Source of the DNA: Isoperla grammatica
Taxonomy: Eukaryota; Arthropoda; Insecta; Plecoptera; Perlodidae
Length of the DNA: 64,000 bases
Direction of reading: 5' to 3'
Assembly (NCBI GenBank): GCA_945910005.1
Contig: OX246740.1
Span: 55,855,221-55,919,220, forward strand
Shown: positions 38,203-50,869 of the stretch, piece by piece
How positions within the stretch are numbered: the first letter of the stretch is position 1
Layout of the letters: the number at the start of each line of letters is the position of its first letter
The notes under the pieces: generated by a model
Told to the model about the DNA's origin: nothing
Databases searched by the model: none
The model's input: the letters and a program-made list of their open reading frames with translations, nothing else
Program-made: the position numbers and the translations under genes

Positions 38203-41200
38203 TTAGAAACGTACTGGAACTTGTTAGTAGTTGTTTCTCAAAGTATTTTTTAAAAAGCATTAACAAGTTTATTGCAAAGAAGAGTTGTTTACTTTGTAAA
38301 AAGCAGCCTACGTTCAATCACTCAATAGATTTATTTTGTTTCAAATTTGTGGTATTGATTGAAAACTACGTACTGGCCAGTCGTAGAGAACGCCGTATGC
38401 TGTGCAAGATACTGATTATTGACCTGCTTCTACAATGAAATATAATTTAGTGATGACTTGTTTTCGATAAATAAAATTGAGAATTGTTCCATTATTTACG
38501 TTGTTACAATCCTAGAAGTAGGCTAGATGTGTATAAAATAAATGAAATGTTTACACTGCGTCTTGAGCAATGTGTAAAGATAGTTAAAACGTATGATGTT
38601 AATGATTGTACTGTACTTCCTCTGTGTTGGAATAGGGATGGCAGCGGGTACAGGAGAGTAATTAAAATGTATTCTATTTTATCCCCGGTGATCTGTTGTG
38701 TGGTGTATTGTACTACAATGACGGCTTGGGCTTACGACGCCAGCTGCTCTGCAAGTTAATCTTCTCGGTACAGTGTTAAGTGCCAGCAGCACAAAGAAGG
38801 AGCAGTTTGAAATGTCTGCACATTTACCGATTCATGACAATAAGAGCACGTTCTTCACTTTAGGTCCGTGCAGTGTCGAGTTTTTAAACATCGAACGAAT
38901 TCGAAACCAATGGTTTTGTACCAAGTAAGGAAGACCGGATGATTCTTCTAGTATTGGGTGCCGATTTACCCGGTGTCATTCCTAGTGGGAAAGACAGTTT
39001 TCTTATGCATGTGAAAGTAAATAGGCACAAATCAAGCAGTTCTACGTTAAGTCTCTTATCATAATCGTTTACATTCGGTTGTGTTTTCGCTATTGAGGAG
39101 AAGTGAAACGCCTCGTGGCTCGACAAAACTCCATATCATATATAGAATCAGTGTTGTGTTAATTTAGTACAGTGGTGGATAAACATTCTCAAAAATAGGC
39201 TTCATATTTGCCTATTAATGTTTGATTTATTTTTGTGATTCTCTGATCTGGATATACATGTTTACGATATATTGATTGCATTGTGGTACGTAGTGGTACA
39301 TAAGTATAAACAGCTTTCCTAGCAAATGTATTGAACTTTTAAGAGAGTTCCACATAAATAATTTATGTAAAAATGATGATTCAGTTAAACCTCAATATAA
39401 CATTCACTAATAAAAACAGATCAATCAGTAAAAGTGAAAGGTTAATTCCAAGATATAAACTCTTATCTTCTCCAACCTTTGTCCCAAATGGTTTCTGCTA
39501 GCTTTTGTTTTCATGCCACGCTCAAGTCTTCGGTTGAGATTTTTGATCAATGTACATTCACAAGTGCGTATTGCGTCTTCTGGGGCGGGGATATTCCTTG
39601 TATGATGAGCTTTACTCCTCCACTGGTTTACTTCTTTGAGCATAATCCTAAGCCACTGTTTCATACACAGTTTAGCTGCGCACTATTTTAAGTGCAGTGA
39701 CGCAAAGAGTAAAAGACACATAAATTGAATGAAGAATGTGAACGGAATATGCCCCTTGTAGCTGAAAATTAATTTTGTGCATCTTTACAATTTAGAATTC
39801 AAAACTAGTTAGTGGGATGCAATCTAAAAACTTTTATTGCAACTTTGTCTGAAACAGTTAGTGATGTATTTCTAATGTGGATTAAGTTCTGGCCATCCAT
39901 CATCTAAATAAGCAATTTGTCTACATCCATTATCCATTAACAATGGATGCATTACTAAGCCCTTTTTCACATTCATAAAATATTATACCAGTTTGTGTCT
40001 TTTGTATGATTTTTAATTCTGATATTTAATTAATTTTGGGACCAGACAGGGGAATGGCTCGTGATTGAATAAAACAATCCAAAACATGGAACTGCAAGAG
40101 TGTTGGACATTCTGCCGTCCAGTACTCGTCACTAACTGCGAGTGCTTTGATTTCATATTAATCATGCATTCTGAGATTGATAATTCACTCATGGAAAGTC
40201 ACTCATGTGAGATGAATGGGCAATGATTGATTTGGGAAAATAACTGTTACTAATTGGTAATTTCAACATCATTAGTTTACTTACTTAGCATGCAGAAGTG
40301 TATAGTATACTAAGAAGATATCAAGCTATGAAGAAAATAAGACTATCAGTGCAGTACACTAACATAGCGGTAAGTTACTCAAATTACTTAATCTAATTTA
40401 TTTATTTAGGTAATTTTATTCGTGATGTTTCGTTCTACGCTGTAACAATTCTCAAATACTATTTGAATAAAGATCCTGTTTTCACACAGCTGAACACTTG
40501 TATACATATAATTTAAAGGGAAAACAAACTTCTTAAAGCTCTTTGAAAAAGTTGTGCTACCATCTGTTCAGCATTACGCGTTTATAAACTGTGACCCAAC
40601 GAATATCCAACGCAATAATAATCGTGATTGCCATCTGGGTTGTGTGAGAGTCTGAGAGCCGACACCTCATTACAAAAACCTTCATTACAAAATGAGGGCC
40701 CCAAACTGTGAAGCGACGTCATGTTTATTGGTGGAGAGCCCCCTGCCTTTTGATCACTCCAGTTGAAACACAAATAACTGGCTTCCAGTGTAATAACAAG
40801 TCTGGATTTTAGTCGTGAAACTTTTATTAATAAAAGCATCTGCTTGACATTTCGGGCTGTTTATGTTTGGAATAATACAAATATCTTCTTGAAGGACTTG
40901 CTTAACGTGGGGGAACAGCGACTGCCATATTCTGTTTGCTAATTGCCGTTGAAATATTTCTCTACTTGCTATTATTAATCCATTCATGACCTGTGTGATA
41001 GATCATCTAATTTAAGAATACCTAACATCTAACAAGGTTACAAATATCAAATATTTAGGTAAATAATTTGTTTGATGAGGGTTTGAGATCAAAGAATCAA
41101 AAATGTACTAACCATTAGGAAACAAAATACAAACGAGCTCCTAGTTTTCATAACCATCTTACACTTCCAATTTTAACGATTCTTTTATCAAAGGAACCCA

Positions 41201-42235
41201 AACTTTAAACAATGAAGTCAGGCAGGTGTGATTTATTGGGCGTACTTTATTTTAAGAAATGTTTAACTTTCAGCGGGTGGGTTGTTGAAAGTATGTATTC
41301 ATTATGTTCTAATGACTACAGACTAATTCATACTAGTGTTCGAAGTAGATAAATGTTTTCAGTATTTTTGAATCGCTTCATGGAACGGGCATAGTATTCT
41401 TCTTTCTAACCTTACACAACTTTTCTATCTTCACTAGAACTGCACTAGTAGTGCTTTGCGTGCAGTTCTCTGACGTGCTAAATATTTAGTATTGGTTCCT
41501 GACCCAAATTTGACGAGTGCCGTTAAATAATTCCGAGAATGAGTTTGTTGAGACTGGGACGGAGTGCAACGGAAGCTCTCGTGCAGTTGCGGGACATAAA
41601 AACCTGCGCCGGAACTTATCGCCTCGTGTATACACCATAATGCGCTCATGGTTGTCAACTTGACTAACAAACATATTCTTTAAGTGTTATCTTCTGCGAA
41701 AGTTGAGAGGATCATCAACGTTGCTTACACATAACTTTCCAGTCTCGCTGGAAACGTTCAGTCGGAGTAAACTAAAAATGAGGTCCTGTCGGTGATTTAT
41801 CAATCTAGGAAGGACCGGTATTATTTCTAGACTCATGTTCAACTTCAACGCCAACAAACAATCAATGACTATCGCATGTTGCGAACAAGTCCCCGCAGTG
41901 CAGAACTCGTATCCCCACATACATCTCTCGCTACCTCAACTCTAGTACATTTTTACGCAGACTTGGGATCCATATGCGCTCTTTTCTTTAATTCTCTTCC
42001 TAATCGTTCCTGTCTCTTCTACCTCTTGACTTCCTACCCTCAACCTCCAACATATCGTGTTGTGCCATCCTCCCTTCTAGATTGGACACGTACTTCTCTA
42101 ATAGGCAGTGCTTACAACTTACATTATTTCATTTTATTGTTTATTTGCCTTATTGTATAATAATAATTTTAAGTGGGAATCACTGCTGCAGGGTATACAT
42201 CAGCTTTAGACCTGATGTTTGCGCTTCATGTGACT

Positions 42236-42400
42236 ACTAGAAATAGAAGAGTGTTTGAATAGTGTGGAAGGAATGTCCGAGGAGGTCCCAGCATTCGTCT
42301 TGTGACTGAGGTTAACCTTAGTACAAATTTTCAGTCAAGATTGCAGGTGGCCGGAATCGAACCGGCTTAGTCTCGTGTGCTATCATCCAGCCGCGTATAT
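42236..42400 (-). mobile_element. tRNA-derived SINE
   Basis: On the minus strand a perfect RNA polymerase III box B, GGTTCGATTCC (complement of 42353-42363), sits in a tRNA-like T-arm context GCCGGTTCGATTCCGGC. Downstream in that orientation runs a non-tRNA body. A tRNA gene is unlikely because no complete cloverleaf can be drawn upstream. Confidence 0.55.
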
Positions 42401-43267
42401 CGGTTAATTCTTGATGGTATCTTTTACCATATTTTTTATCGTGTCATACGCAGAACTAGACTTTCTTCACTGTACAATTATGTTTGTGTACACGTATATT
42501 CTACCACAATCGTACATCGTAATACATACCATCTCACCACTGTACCACGTGTAACATGCGTCTACAACGCGAATGACGAGCCCACGCACGACCGAGTGGC
42601 AACTGTAATAAAGTGTCTCCACTCCACACGGGAGGGAGAAACGTCGCCTACCCCTAGTCGAAGGGTAAGCGTGTCGACGGAGTAACTCGGAACGTAACGT
42701 GCCCTAATCTATCCACCCTTGCTTGCATGTGTAGTAGTAGTAGTACATAGTCGCGAGATGATACTCGACGCGAGAGCGGATCGCCAACACGCGAACTTGG
42801 AGGAGCGCGTCCCTTCAACACGAAGAATGAAGAAGAATTGAAGTTTACTCATAGTTCAACGAACTCCAAATACTTGTTGAAGTATCTAATAAGAACTTGA
42901 ACTTGGCGAGTTTTTACTGCGTCTGTTTACGGTGTAATCCCTACGCCTTGTGCAAATTGTGGTGTACACTTTTAAACGTCCGCAGCTTTAGAACACTGCC
43001 AACACTATTTGAATAGCCTTCTATCGTTGCCCGTATGGAAAACTTACTTGTTTTAAAAGTGATGACGCCATAGTTGTCATGCAACGAATTAATATCACGT
43101 TTTGTGTATTGAAAGGTTGAGCACATAGAGGTATTCATCTGACAAAGCTGTGCGCAGGTACAACGAAATATCGCGACACTTTTAAACAAAATCTATTCTT
43201 TCTTATGCCAAGTGCATAGTTTATCTTTACCATGTATGCTGGACTCGTGCCGTGTAGCAGTGCAATG

Positions 43268-43705
43268 CAGTGCCTAATTTAGTGCGCAGCTGGACACTGT
43301 TTGCGCAGTTGCAAAAGTCATTTGCGCAGCTGCAATTTGTGATTTGCGCAGTTAAGAATTAGTTTTTAAAAGAACTGATAGAATAAAAAATATTCGTAAT
43401 TTTTATTTTATTTTTTTAATCTTACAGAGCTTATACTAAATCTACAAGTATATTCTTCAATTTCTTAACGTCTATTTAACTTTGTATGTTTTCTGAGGAG
43501 GTAAGCGCTTGGTGAATCGCGGTAGTAAATCTAATAAAATGTATTGAAGACCATCTCAAGCCATTTTAACACGTTCTTGAAAAAAGGTGAACAAAAAAAA
43601 TCCCCTCCGGGGCTAACCTGGGGGGCCGCGCCCCCCAAACCCCCCACCGCTTTGCCTCTAAAGACTTGTTTGCGCAGTTCCACTTTTTTCTTAAATTAGG
43701 CACTG
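43268..43705. mobile_element. hAT-type MITE with perfect 8-bp TSD
   Basis: A 438-bp element beginning CAGTGCCTAATTTA and ending TAAATTAGGCACTG. The same 8-mer GTGCAATG stands on both sides (43260-43267 and 43706-43713). Inside, TTTGCGCAG recurs near both ends, a likely transposase-binding repeat. CAGTG termini and 8-bp duplication are diagnostic of hAT. A GC-rich hairpin-like stretch is at 43600-43650. No transposase. Confidence 0.88.
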
Positions 43706-46439
43706 GTGCAATGTGCTACAGTAACCCAATGTTTGAAGGAGTTTATCTAGTTTCCATTCTGTACACACAACAGAGCCCTTGCAGCTTTGTCTATTTGTAG
43801 ACGGGGTCGACCCTCTTAAACGAATCCTCGTGGATGGAACCATGGATGTATCGTACTTCGTTGGAAGGAATTTAACGATTCGCATTTCATTGTCGTTTTT
43901 GTGTAGCCTACACGATTTATCGCGGTTAAATAATTTTTCTGTTATTTTGTATGACAGATAGTTAGCGACCTTGACTCTTCTTTGTTGTTGTATTTTTTTT
44001 TCTTCGGTTATCTCGAGTCTACCTTTGGTTCCATTTTCGAAGGATTTTCTTTTTAATGATTTTCCGGCTTGTTTGTTATCTTTCTTGACCCAGCCTCCAC
44101 TGTTCTTGATGTGTTTGTGTAATAATGATTCGTGATCGATCCGTGATTTTAGTTTTAGTTTACCCTCTTGTTTATTATTTTAAGATCTCGGTTAATTTGC
44201 ACGATTTTATGTTGTAAGTATTTAAGCTTTTCCCCCCCAGTATACACACGCAAATGTTAATAGTGTTGTCAAGACTCACCGCAACACTTGCGCGTGTTTA
44301 CCCTAGACCCGTCATAAAAGTAATATCGGGATAGAAAATGGCCGCCGTTTTATTACCGCCCAACTGGATGGATCGAGGCTTCGGTTTTATCATGGACTTA
44401 TAATGGTTTTATCAAGTGGGGTCGCCTCGTTGACAGCGCTGCGGTAAACACGGAGCAGCGCTCTGGGTGGCCGGTTGTGTAAACACGTCGTTAATCGGTG
44501 GCTCACCCACGGCGGCGGCGAGGCAAAGCTCTCGAACTCTCGCTGTATCATCCCAACATCTTTGGTATCAATGCGATGTACATGCTGAAGTTTTTCTGTG
44601 ATCTCGGGAAGGACATGTCTGATATTTTGCACGATTGTAGTTGAAATGTAAACAAAGGTTTCGGTACTTTTGATTGAAGACGTCGGCCATTTTAGTCGCC
44701 TCTAGAAAGGGAAACGGTGACGTTTTCGAGAGTGGTTTTGGATTTTTTGAAGTTGACCCATTTTATAACTTCTCGACTCATCTTACATCAGTTTTTACTT
44801 AGTCCACACTATGTACTTAAGTACATGAGCATATGTATATAGGTGTATAGTTGATATGTGAGATATTTTACCTAATACTATGTCTGCGCACTTGGCACTT
44901 ACGCGTATCGCGTACTTAAATATGTTTTTATCTTAAGTACATGCGATTTTCTAAGCTTAGTATCGGAGCGTTGAAGGATAAGGAATGGAATAGTGTGCCT
45001 GCCTGCATGTGTGGCTGCTTTAGCTTGGCACGATGTCAACAGATACCCCCCCCCCCCCCCCCCTGTCTGTGTAAACAGCGGCCCCGATACAATAGCCCGC
45101 GCGGGGGCGGCACTGCTCACTCTGTCTGCTCACATAGACCATCCATCTGCTCACTCTGTCTGCTCACATTCATCGTGTTCTATTGATACTCGCTGTAACG
45201 TAAACACGTTCTAGTTTAGCGATGATGCAGTTCCAGTAACAATGCTATACTCAAGCTCGAGACAATAGCCGTAGTACAAAGCATCGCTAAGGTGCATCTA
45301 TTCACTTACAATCTGTTATAACAGTACATACTCGGGTTGAACACATTCTTATACATTTTCAGTCGTTTAACATAATGCCTACTTTGGCCGAATGATGATT
45401 CTTGCTGCTTTATACGTCTCTATAAACGCTGACAATTACAAGAAGACGCCACTTGGCGATGTAAGTGCTTACTAGATGGAAGAAATAATATTTTGCTTCG
45501 AAAATAAATTATCTCTGCATTCCCTCTCGTTCTACCGAAGAAAGTGCCACTCAAAGTACAAAATAATCTATTTTCTTCTAAGATAAATACATTATTACAG
45601 TAGTAGATACATTGTTAATAAATAAATAATTATAAATACGTTTGATAGAATACAAATTACGTCGTAAAACACTGTGACCTGCCAACGCGATCGAGAAGAA
45701 AATGTTACTTCACAATCAAACTTAAACCTCAAAAAGTTTATCTCTACCAAAGATGAGTGTATATCACAACTTGCGGGCCTACTTGCAAGGTCCTGGAAAT
45801 CGCTGCTAGCAGTGCGACGAACCTCCGCTAGGGGATTTAGAGGACCTTGACGTGCAATGCAGTAACAACTACTCTAGGCTACTCCCAGGCTAAATTGTAA
45901 TTAATGAACACGGTCTAAGTGAAAATACCAATATTAACATTTCATGAAAAGTGTCACCGTGTTCATGTTGATATTGTGGCCATGGTCGTCAGTTTACGAC
46001 TAGACGCGAGTCTAATGTCTTGTTTTGGACCTCGCGTAGGTGATGCCCATATATGGTCTTGTATCGCGTCCATCTTTGCGACTGTTTCACACGTTTGCTC
46101 TTGTGCACGACGAAGGGCGTGAGGTCCCCGTATGTAAAATATACGACGCGGCTTGTAGTTGTCGTTAAACTATTACGTTAGTGTTTAACAGTGTTTCTAA
46201 GAAATACTAGAAGGAGCACTGGTAGAGATACACACAATTTACAGTATGTCTTGTTCGTCTGACGAAGCGTCGAAAAGTCTACACTCGGTTATCATCACGG
46301 ACGGCCGCGTTAAGTTCCACCGAAACACCGAGAAAGTTTTATGTCTATGCATGACAGTCACACGCACGTTGGGTGTCGTCCATGGTGTCTTCACTCTTCG
46401 CTATAACCGACTGACGAAGCGCGCCGAAACGACACAAAG

Positions 46440-47357
46440 TTCTCGTCCGACGAAGGGCGCGCCTACGTGATGAAGAAGTCCAACACGTTGGCTATCATGG
46501 GCAGCCACGACCGGTTCTGCGTCTCCGAGTTGCATCGCTTGACGAAGCGTTTACAGTGCCGAAACGACAATGTTCTCGTCCGACGAAGGGCGCGCCTACG
46601 TGATGAAGAAGTCCAACACGTTGGCTATCATGGGCAGCCACGACCGGTTCTGCGTCTCCGAGTTGCATCGCTTGACGAAGCGTTTACAGTGCCGCAACGA
46701 CAATGTTCTCGTCCGACGAAGGGCGCGCCTACGTGATGAAGAAGTCCAACACGTTGGCTATCATGGGCAGCCACGACCGGTTCTGCGTCTCCGAGTTGCA
46801 TCGCTTGACGAAGCGTTTACAGTGCCGAAACGACAATGTGCTCGTCCGACGAAAGGCGCGCCTACGTGATGAAGAAGTCCAACACGTTGGCTATCATGGG
46901 CAGCCACGACCTGTTCTGCGTCTCCGAGTTGCATCGCTTGACGAAGCGGTTACAGTGCCGAAACGACAATGTGCTCGTCCGACGAAGGGCGCCGCCTACG
47001 TGATGAAGAAGTCCAACACGTTGGCTATCATGGGCAGCCACGACCGGTTCTGCGTCTCCGAGTTGCATCGCTTGACGAAGTGTTTACAGTGCCGAAACGA
47101 CAATGTTCTCGTCCGACGAAGGGCGCCGCCTACGTGATGAAGAAGTCCAACACGTTGGCTATCATGGGCAGCCACGACCGGTTCTGCGTCTCCGAGTTGC
47201 ATCGCTTGACGAAGTGTTTACAGTGCCGAAACGACAATGTGCTCGTCCGACGAAGGGCGCGCCTACGTGATGAAAAAGTCCAACACGTTGGCTATCATGG
47301 GCAGCCACGATCGGTTCTGCGTCTCCGAGTTGCATCGCTTGACGAAGTGTTTACAGT
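46440..47357 (-). repeat. Seven-copy ~133-bp array of the terminal-exon end of gene A
   Basis: The word GTGATGAAG (TGATGAAA in the last copy) recurs at 46467, 46600, 46733, 46866, 47000, 47134 and 47268, so the period is 133-134 bp. Each unit contains, on the minus strand, the last ~30 codons of gene A (VKRCNSETQNRSWLPMIAN...), its TAG and the beginning of the 3' UTR. The copy at 47263 is continuous with the complete exon and is the real one; the six others lie downstream in the 3' flank. Open frames on both strands here are by-products. Confidence 0.92.
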
Positions 47358-50300
47358 TGTGCTTCTTCTCTCCGTCCTTGGCTATGGACCTCAGCTCCGG
47401 TTCCTTCATGCCGTACATCCACTTGAACACCCCGCTGAAACAACCCACACGTGTTACTACAACAACAACAACAACAACGTGTTATTAGCCGGTTCGTCAC
47501 ATTATTTCTGTGGCAACGCACCCTTCTTGTGACTGAAATCAAGTGTGTGATCATGACAAACTAACACCGGTAAATACTATCTCCGTAAATATTACTACCG
47601 GTAAATAATACTAGTTTGCAAAAACAACCCCCTTAGATGGACTTTTTAATATGAAATAATGATTAACTTGAATCCCGTCCGGCTTCTGTGAGAAGACTGT
47701 GAAATCTCAACCTTGGGAGGGTCACTTTTAGTTGAATTCCACGTCATTTGGTGGGGGTGCCGGGTTAGGAGGAAGTTTTTGATAATTTAAACTTTCCCAA
47801 GAAAATGGTGGCGGCGCCGGGTAGAAATGTTTTATTTTTGTTCTGAATTTCAATTTGGAATGTGACGAGTTTCTTCTCAGTGGCCGTGATTGAATCTAAT
47901 ACTCGCGAAAATCTACTTGATACACATTTTGGGCTGGAATAAATAAATTAATAAATTCATATTTAGAGTCTACCCACTCAGTAACAAGACTGGTTTTCAG
48001 TAGGGGACTTGAATGCTGCAAGTGCAATATAGGGAACCCGCAACTGACGTCACATCAAGACTACAACAATGGAACAAATGAATTGAACTGATGGACAAAC
48101 AATCAGCTGTCAAAATAATAAAATTGCAAACATAGAAATAAAAACAAGTGTAGCAATAGTAACTGCTCGCCATTTAAAACTTTTAATGATGGACAACGAC
48201 TAAGTGAAAGTTTTGTATGTGTATTTGTTTGTTTTTGTTTTGTTTTCCAAAATCAGAAGAACATATTTTTTGACAGCTTGTTGTTTGTCCATCGATTCAA
48301 TTATTTTGTTTCATTGTTGTCTTTTGGTGTTTCGTCGTCGTCCTCGAGAAGGTGACGACGCACGCACGCCTCCTTGAACGTGGGGCACACCTCTTCGTCG
48401 ACAGTACGAAGGCTTTCTCAGAATTGATCTAGGAACTTTAGATAGAATTAATCACGACCGCCTAGATCTCCAAAGACAACAATGCACAACAGTGAAAAAT
48501 GCACCTTAACATAACATTTGAAATCTAGTTGTTATTGTTGAGCATTGTTTTCATTGATCTATCAAAGACCCTGAAGTAATCACGGCCTTCTAGATCAATT
48601 CTAAAAATTTATTTGCGTGGAAAGATTATGTATGTCGGGTACTCACTGGAAAATGTCGGTGACCTCCTCGTCGGCAAACATCTCAGAGAGTCGGCTTGTC
48701 TCGCAGACCACAAGCTCTTTGCACCGCGCCAGCCCCAGCATGGTGCTGGTGTCTCGTACTATGGGCATCGCGTACATGGCCAGCTGGTCGCCGACCGTGA
48801 AGAACTGCGAGCCGGGTATCTGGAGGCTTTCCAGGCTCTCCTCCCAGCCCTTGCCGACGACCCGGCGACCTAGACCTCGTAGCGCCTCCCAGACGGACGG
48901 ATCGGCGTCCTGACCCGTCACGCGGCGGCCGAGCGCGCGGAGGAGGACCTTGACGGCGTCCCACGTCGTGTACGGCGCCAGGGCGTGATCGGCGTCCTCT
49001 TCCTCGTCGTCTTCTTCCCCCTCCGCGTCGTCCTCTGTACTCTCGAGCTCTTCGTCGACATCCTCGAGGTTCTCCAAAGAATTCTCCACATTTCCTTTTA
49101 ACTCCTCCACCCTTTTCTCCACATCTTCATTCCTTATTGACATCTGTTTGTTTTCACCGCTTCCCTCATGTGTCCACCCTGGCCTGGCTCCTTCGACGTC
49201 CACGAGGACCAACCCGGTTCCCTTCCTTGGACGGGGGAAGTCCACGGTCTCCCAACCTAGGTGCTCAGGTTCGACTCCTGTCTCATCCAGAGGAACAATC
49301 TCCGTGGCTCTCAAGGTCTCCGGCGTCTCCAGGGCCGTCTCGTAGTCCTCGTCGAGTTGCTCCTGGACGTCGAGGTTGTTACCCGCCACGTTGTCGCCTC
49401 GTATCGCCTTTGCTCGTCGCGAGCTGACGTTGGAGCAACATGGCCAGAACGTGGTCCTCAGTCGGTCGATGTCGCTCTCCGCCTCGACAGTCTTTCTCTT
49501 GTCGGTATCCTTGTTATTCTCGTCGTAGTACGCTTGCGTCATTAGGAGGGCAGTCTCGTCCATCGCGTACCCTCGCCTGTCAACCACGTCCTCCGTCTCG
49601 ACACTCACCTCCCCGTCGTCGTCGTCGTCATTCCCCTTCACGTCAAACCGCCGCCCACCCCTCTCCGCCCCCACGACACCGGCGTTCTGTTTATCGTCGT
49701 CATCTCCCTTCACGTCTAGCCTCCCACCCCGCCTCCCCGCCCCCGACCGCAGGTTGGTGTGATTGCTCCGCCTGAACCCGTGCGCGATGCGGCTCCACAC
49801 GCTGTCCGCGATCTTCTCCTCGCCCCCATCCCCTGGGTCGACGGCGTCGGCCTGTACACCCGCCGGCACCCCCACCGCCCCCGTCAGCTGCCCGCTGAGC
49901 ACCCCCCGCGTCACCCTCTGCTGTGGCATCACGATGATGTCCGGGTTGCCGGACTGCACCGTGTCCTTCAAGCACGACTGCGAACAGGAGTCAAACGGGA
50001 GATGTTGTAAATGCCAGTTGTATAACATGAATAAGAGAGACTAACGTGTACACGTGAACGTGATTTCGTTTGGTAAAAAGAAGAAAATGTATTCTGAACA
50101 TGAAAACGCCGCGGCGGCGCTCTAAGGCGGAGGGGTAGGGGAGCGAGCGAGTCTAGAATACAGTGAAGGGCGGCTAAAGCTTGTTGCACCACATGGACGT
50201 CGATGAGCGCCGAGCGCCGGAAGTAGATGATCCGAAGAAGTTGGAACCAACCAACTTCGGCGCTTGCAAGTGCCGCTTCGCCCTGATTGGTCGGATCGTC

Positions 50301-50869
50301 CACTTCCGGCGCTCGGCGCTCATCGACGTCCATGTAGTGCAACAAGCATCAGCGCGTTACGAGGTGAAGGGGGGAGATCGTTCTGTGTTTGATTTTTAAT
50401 GTTTCGGAAGGCGGCGGCGACTGAAAGATCGCGTAACTCTTAGCTCGGTGATTGAACAACGTTTAATTTTTTGAAAATTATTTACACGTGTACACGTAAC
50501 ACATGGCGATACGTCCTGCAAGCCATATATGGGCATAATGTTCTTACCAGCAACAGGTTGAGGAAGAACAGGAACGCCAGTAGGGTGAGAGCAGATAGGG
50601 TCGACTTTGTCTTCTTCATCTCCGACTTGGTGCTCTTCCATCTGAAAGAAATAAATCTCTGTCTAGAATATCTGTAGATCTAGCCCTGCGTCATTCCTCG
50701 ACGACACTTTGGTTATAAGACACCTAAGGTAGAGCAATAACGTAACTTACTCGTGGCCCTGCATCCCGTGCACCACGTCCGCGCGGTCGAGATTGTAGTA
50801 CTCTGCGTTACCGGCCATGGTTGCCGGGTCTCTGGCAACGTTGCCACCCCACAGACTCGTCAGCGTCAT
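47263..50869 (-). CDS. Gene A: uncharacterised insect-type signal-anchored acidic protein
   Basis: Function unknown. Exons in transcript order: 50869-50751, 50641-50548, 49977-48647, 47434-47263; phases 2, 0, 2 fit, giving 571 aa. The start MTLTSLWGG is shared with gene B (MTLSTLFGG). Exon 2 encodes a basic stretch (KSEMKKTKS) followed by about 19 hydrophobic residues (LSALTLLAFLFFLNLLL), a probable signal anchor at residues ~53-71. Exon 3 opens with CLKDTVQ and MPQQRVTRG, shared with B, then a long Asp/Glu-rich region including LETPETLR and TGVEPEHLGWETVD, also shared. The C-terminal third, from GRRVVGKGWEESLESLQ through YAMPIVRDTSTM and CKELVVCETSRLSEMF to WMYGMKEPELRSI and KRCNSE, is conserved with B and carries the few cysteines. 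An intron inverted repeat lies at 50179. The terminal exon is followed by a seven-copy array of its own end. Confidence 0.8.
48301..48412 (-). CDS. Orphan terminal-exon candidate in gene A intron 3
   Basis: A short minus-strand frame encodes LRTVDEEVCPTFKEACVRR and then an acidic tail ending DNNETK and TAA. V-C-P-x-F-x-x-A-C resembles the Cys-containing end of the family (N-C-K-H-F-V-K-R-C in A, D-C-R-Q-L-Y-L-S-C in C). With an acceptor AG just before 48412 it would be phase-compatible with exon 3 of gene A, so it could be an alternative last exon, or a relic of another paralogue. The acceptor has no good pyrimidine tract. Confidence 0.35.
48420..48603. repeat. Inverted-repeat element in gene A intron 3
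   Basis: AGAATTGATCTAG at the left end is matched by inverted CTAGATCAATTCT at the right, with further imperfect pairing (TAATCACGACCGCCTAGATC against an inverted AATCACGGCCTTCTAGATC). Likely a decayed MITE of about 184 bp. Confidence 0.5.
50179..50347. repeat. Long foldback element in gene A intron 2
   Basis: Arms of about 57 bp: 50179-50235 begins GCTTGTTGCACCACATGGAC and 50291-50347 ends GTCCATGTAGTGCAACAAGC, with CGATGAGCGCCGAGCGCCGG as a perfectly paired core. The loop is about 55 bp and itself contains a short hairpin (AAGTTGG / CCAACTT). It would form a very strong stem in the gene A pre-mRNA. Probably a MITE; target duplication not clear. Confidence 0.7.

Larger units (their letters stand above)
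38045..46439. other. Gene-poor region between YLPM1 and the minus-strand cluster
   Basis: About 8.4 kb with no gene I can support. Contents: a possible decayed LINE tail at about 41880-42160 (a frame with FFNSLPNRSCLFYL resembling the RT C-terminal W-N-x-L-P region, low confidence); a tRNA-derived SINE near 42.3 kb; a hAT MITE at 43268-43705; an 80-codon minus frame at 44390-44632 with protein-like composition but no recognised family; a C-run at 45044-45063; and short duplications of CTGCTCACTCTGTCTGCTCA at 45115-45170. Confidence 0.55.

Noticed and set aside
42300..42400. Possible tRNA gene
   Set aside because: Only the T-arm/box B is good; no full cloverleaf or box A at proper spacing, so a SINE is more likely.
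46467..47532. Overlapping plus-strand frames repeating MKKSNTLAIMGSHDRF
   Set aside because: Antisense reading of the gene A terminal-exon array; the minus strand carries the spliced, paralogue-conserved coding frame.
49137..50044. Several plus-strand frames over gene A exon 3
   Set aside because: Shadows of an acidic, GC-rich coding exon; only the minus frame is conserved in gene B.
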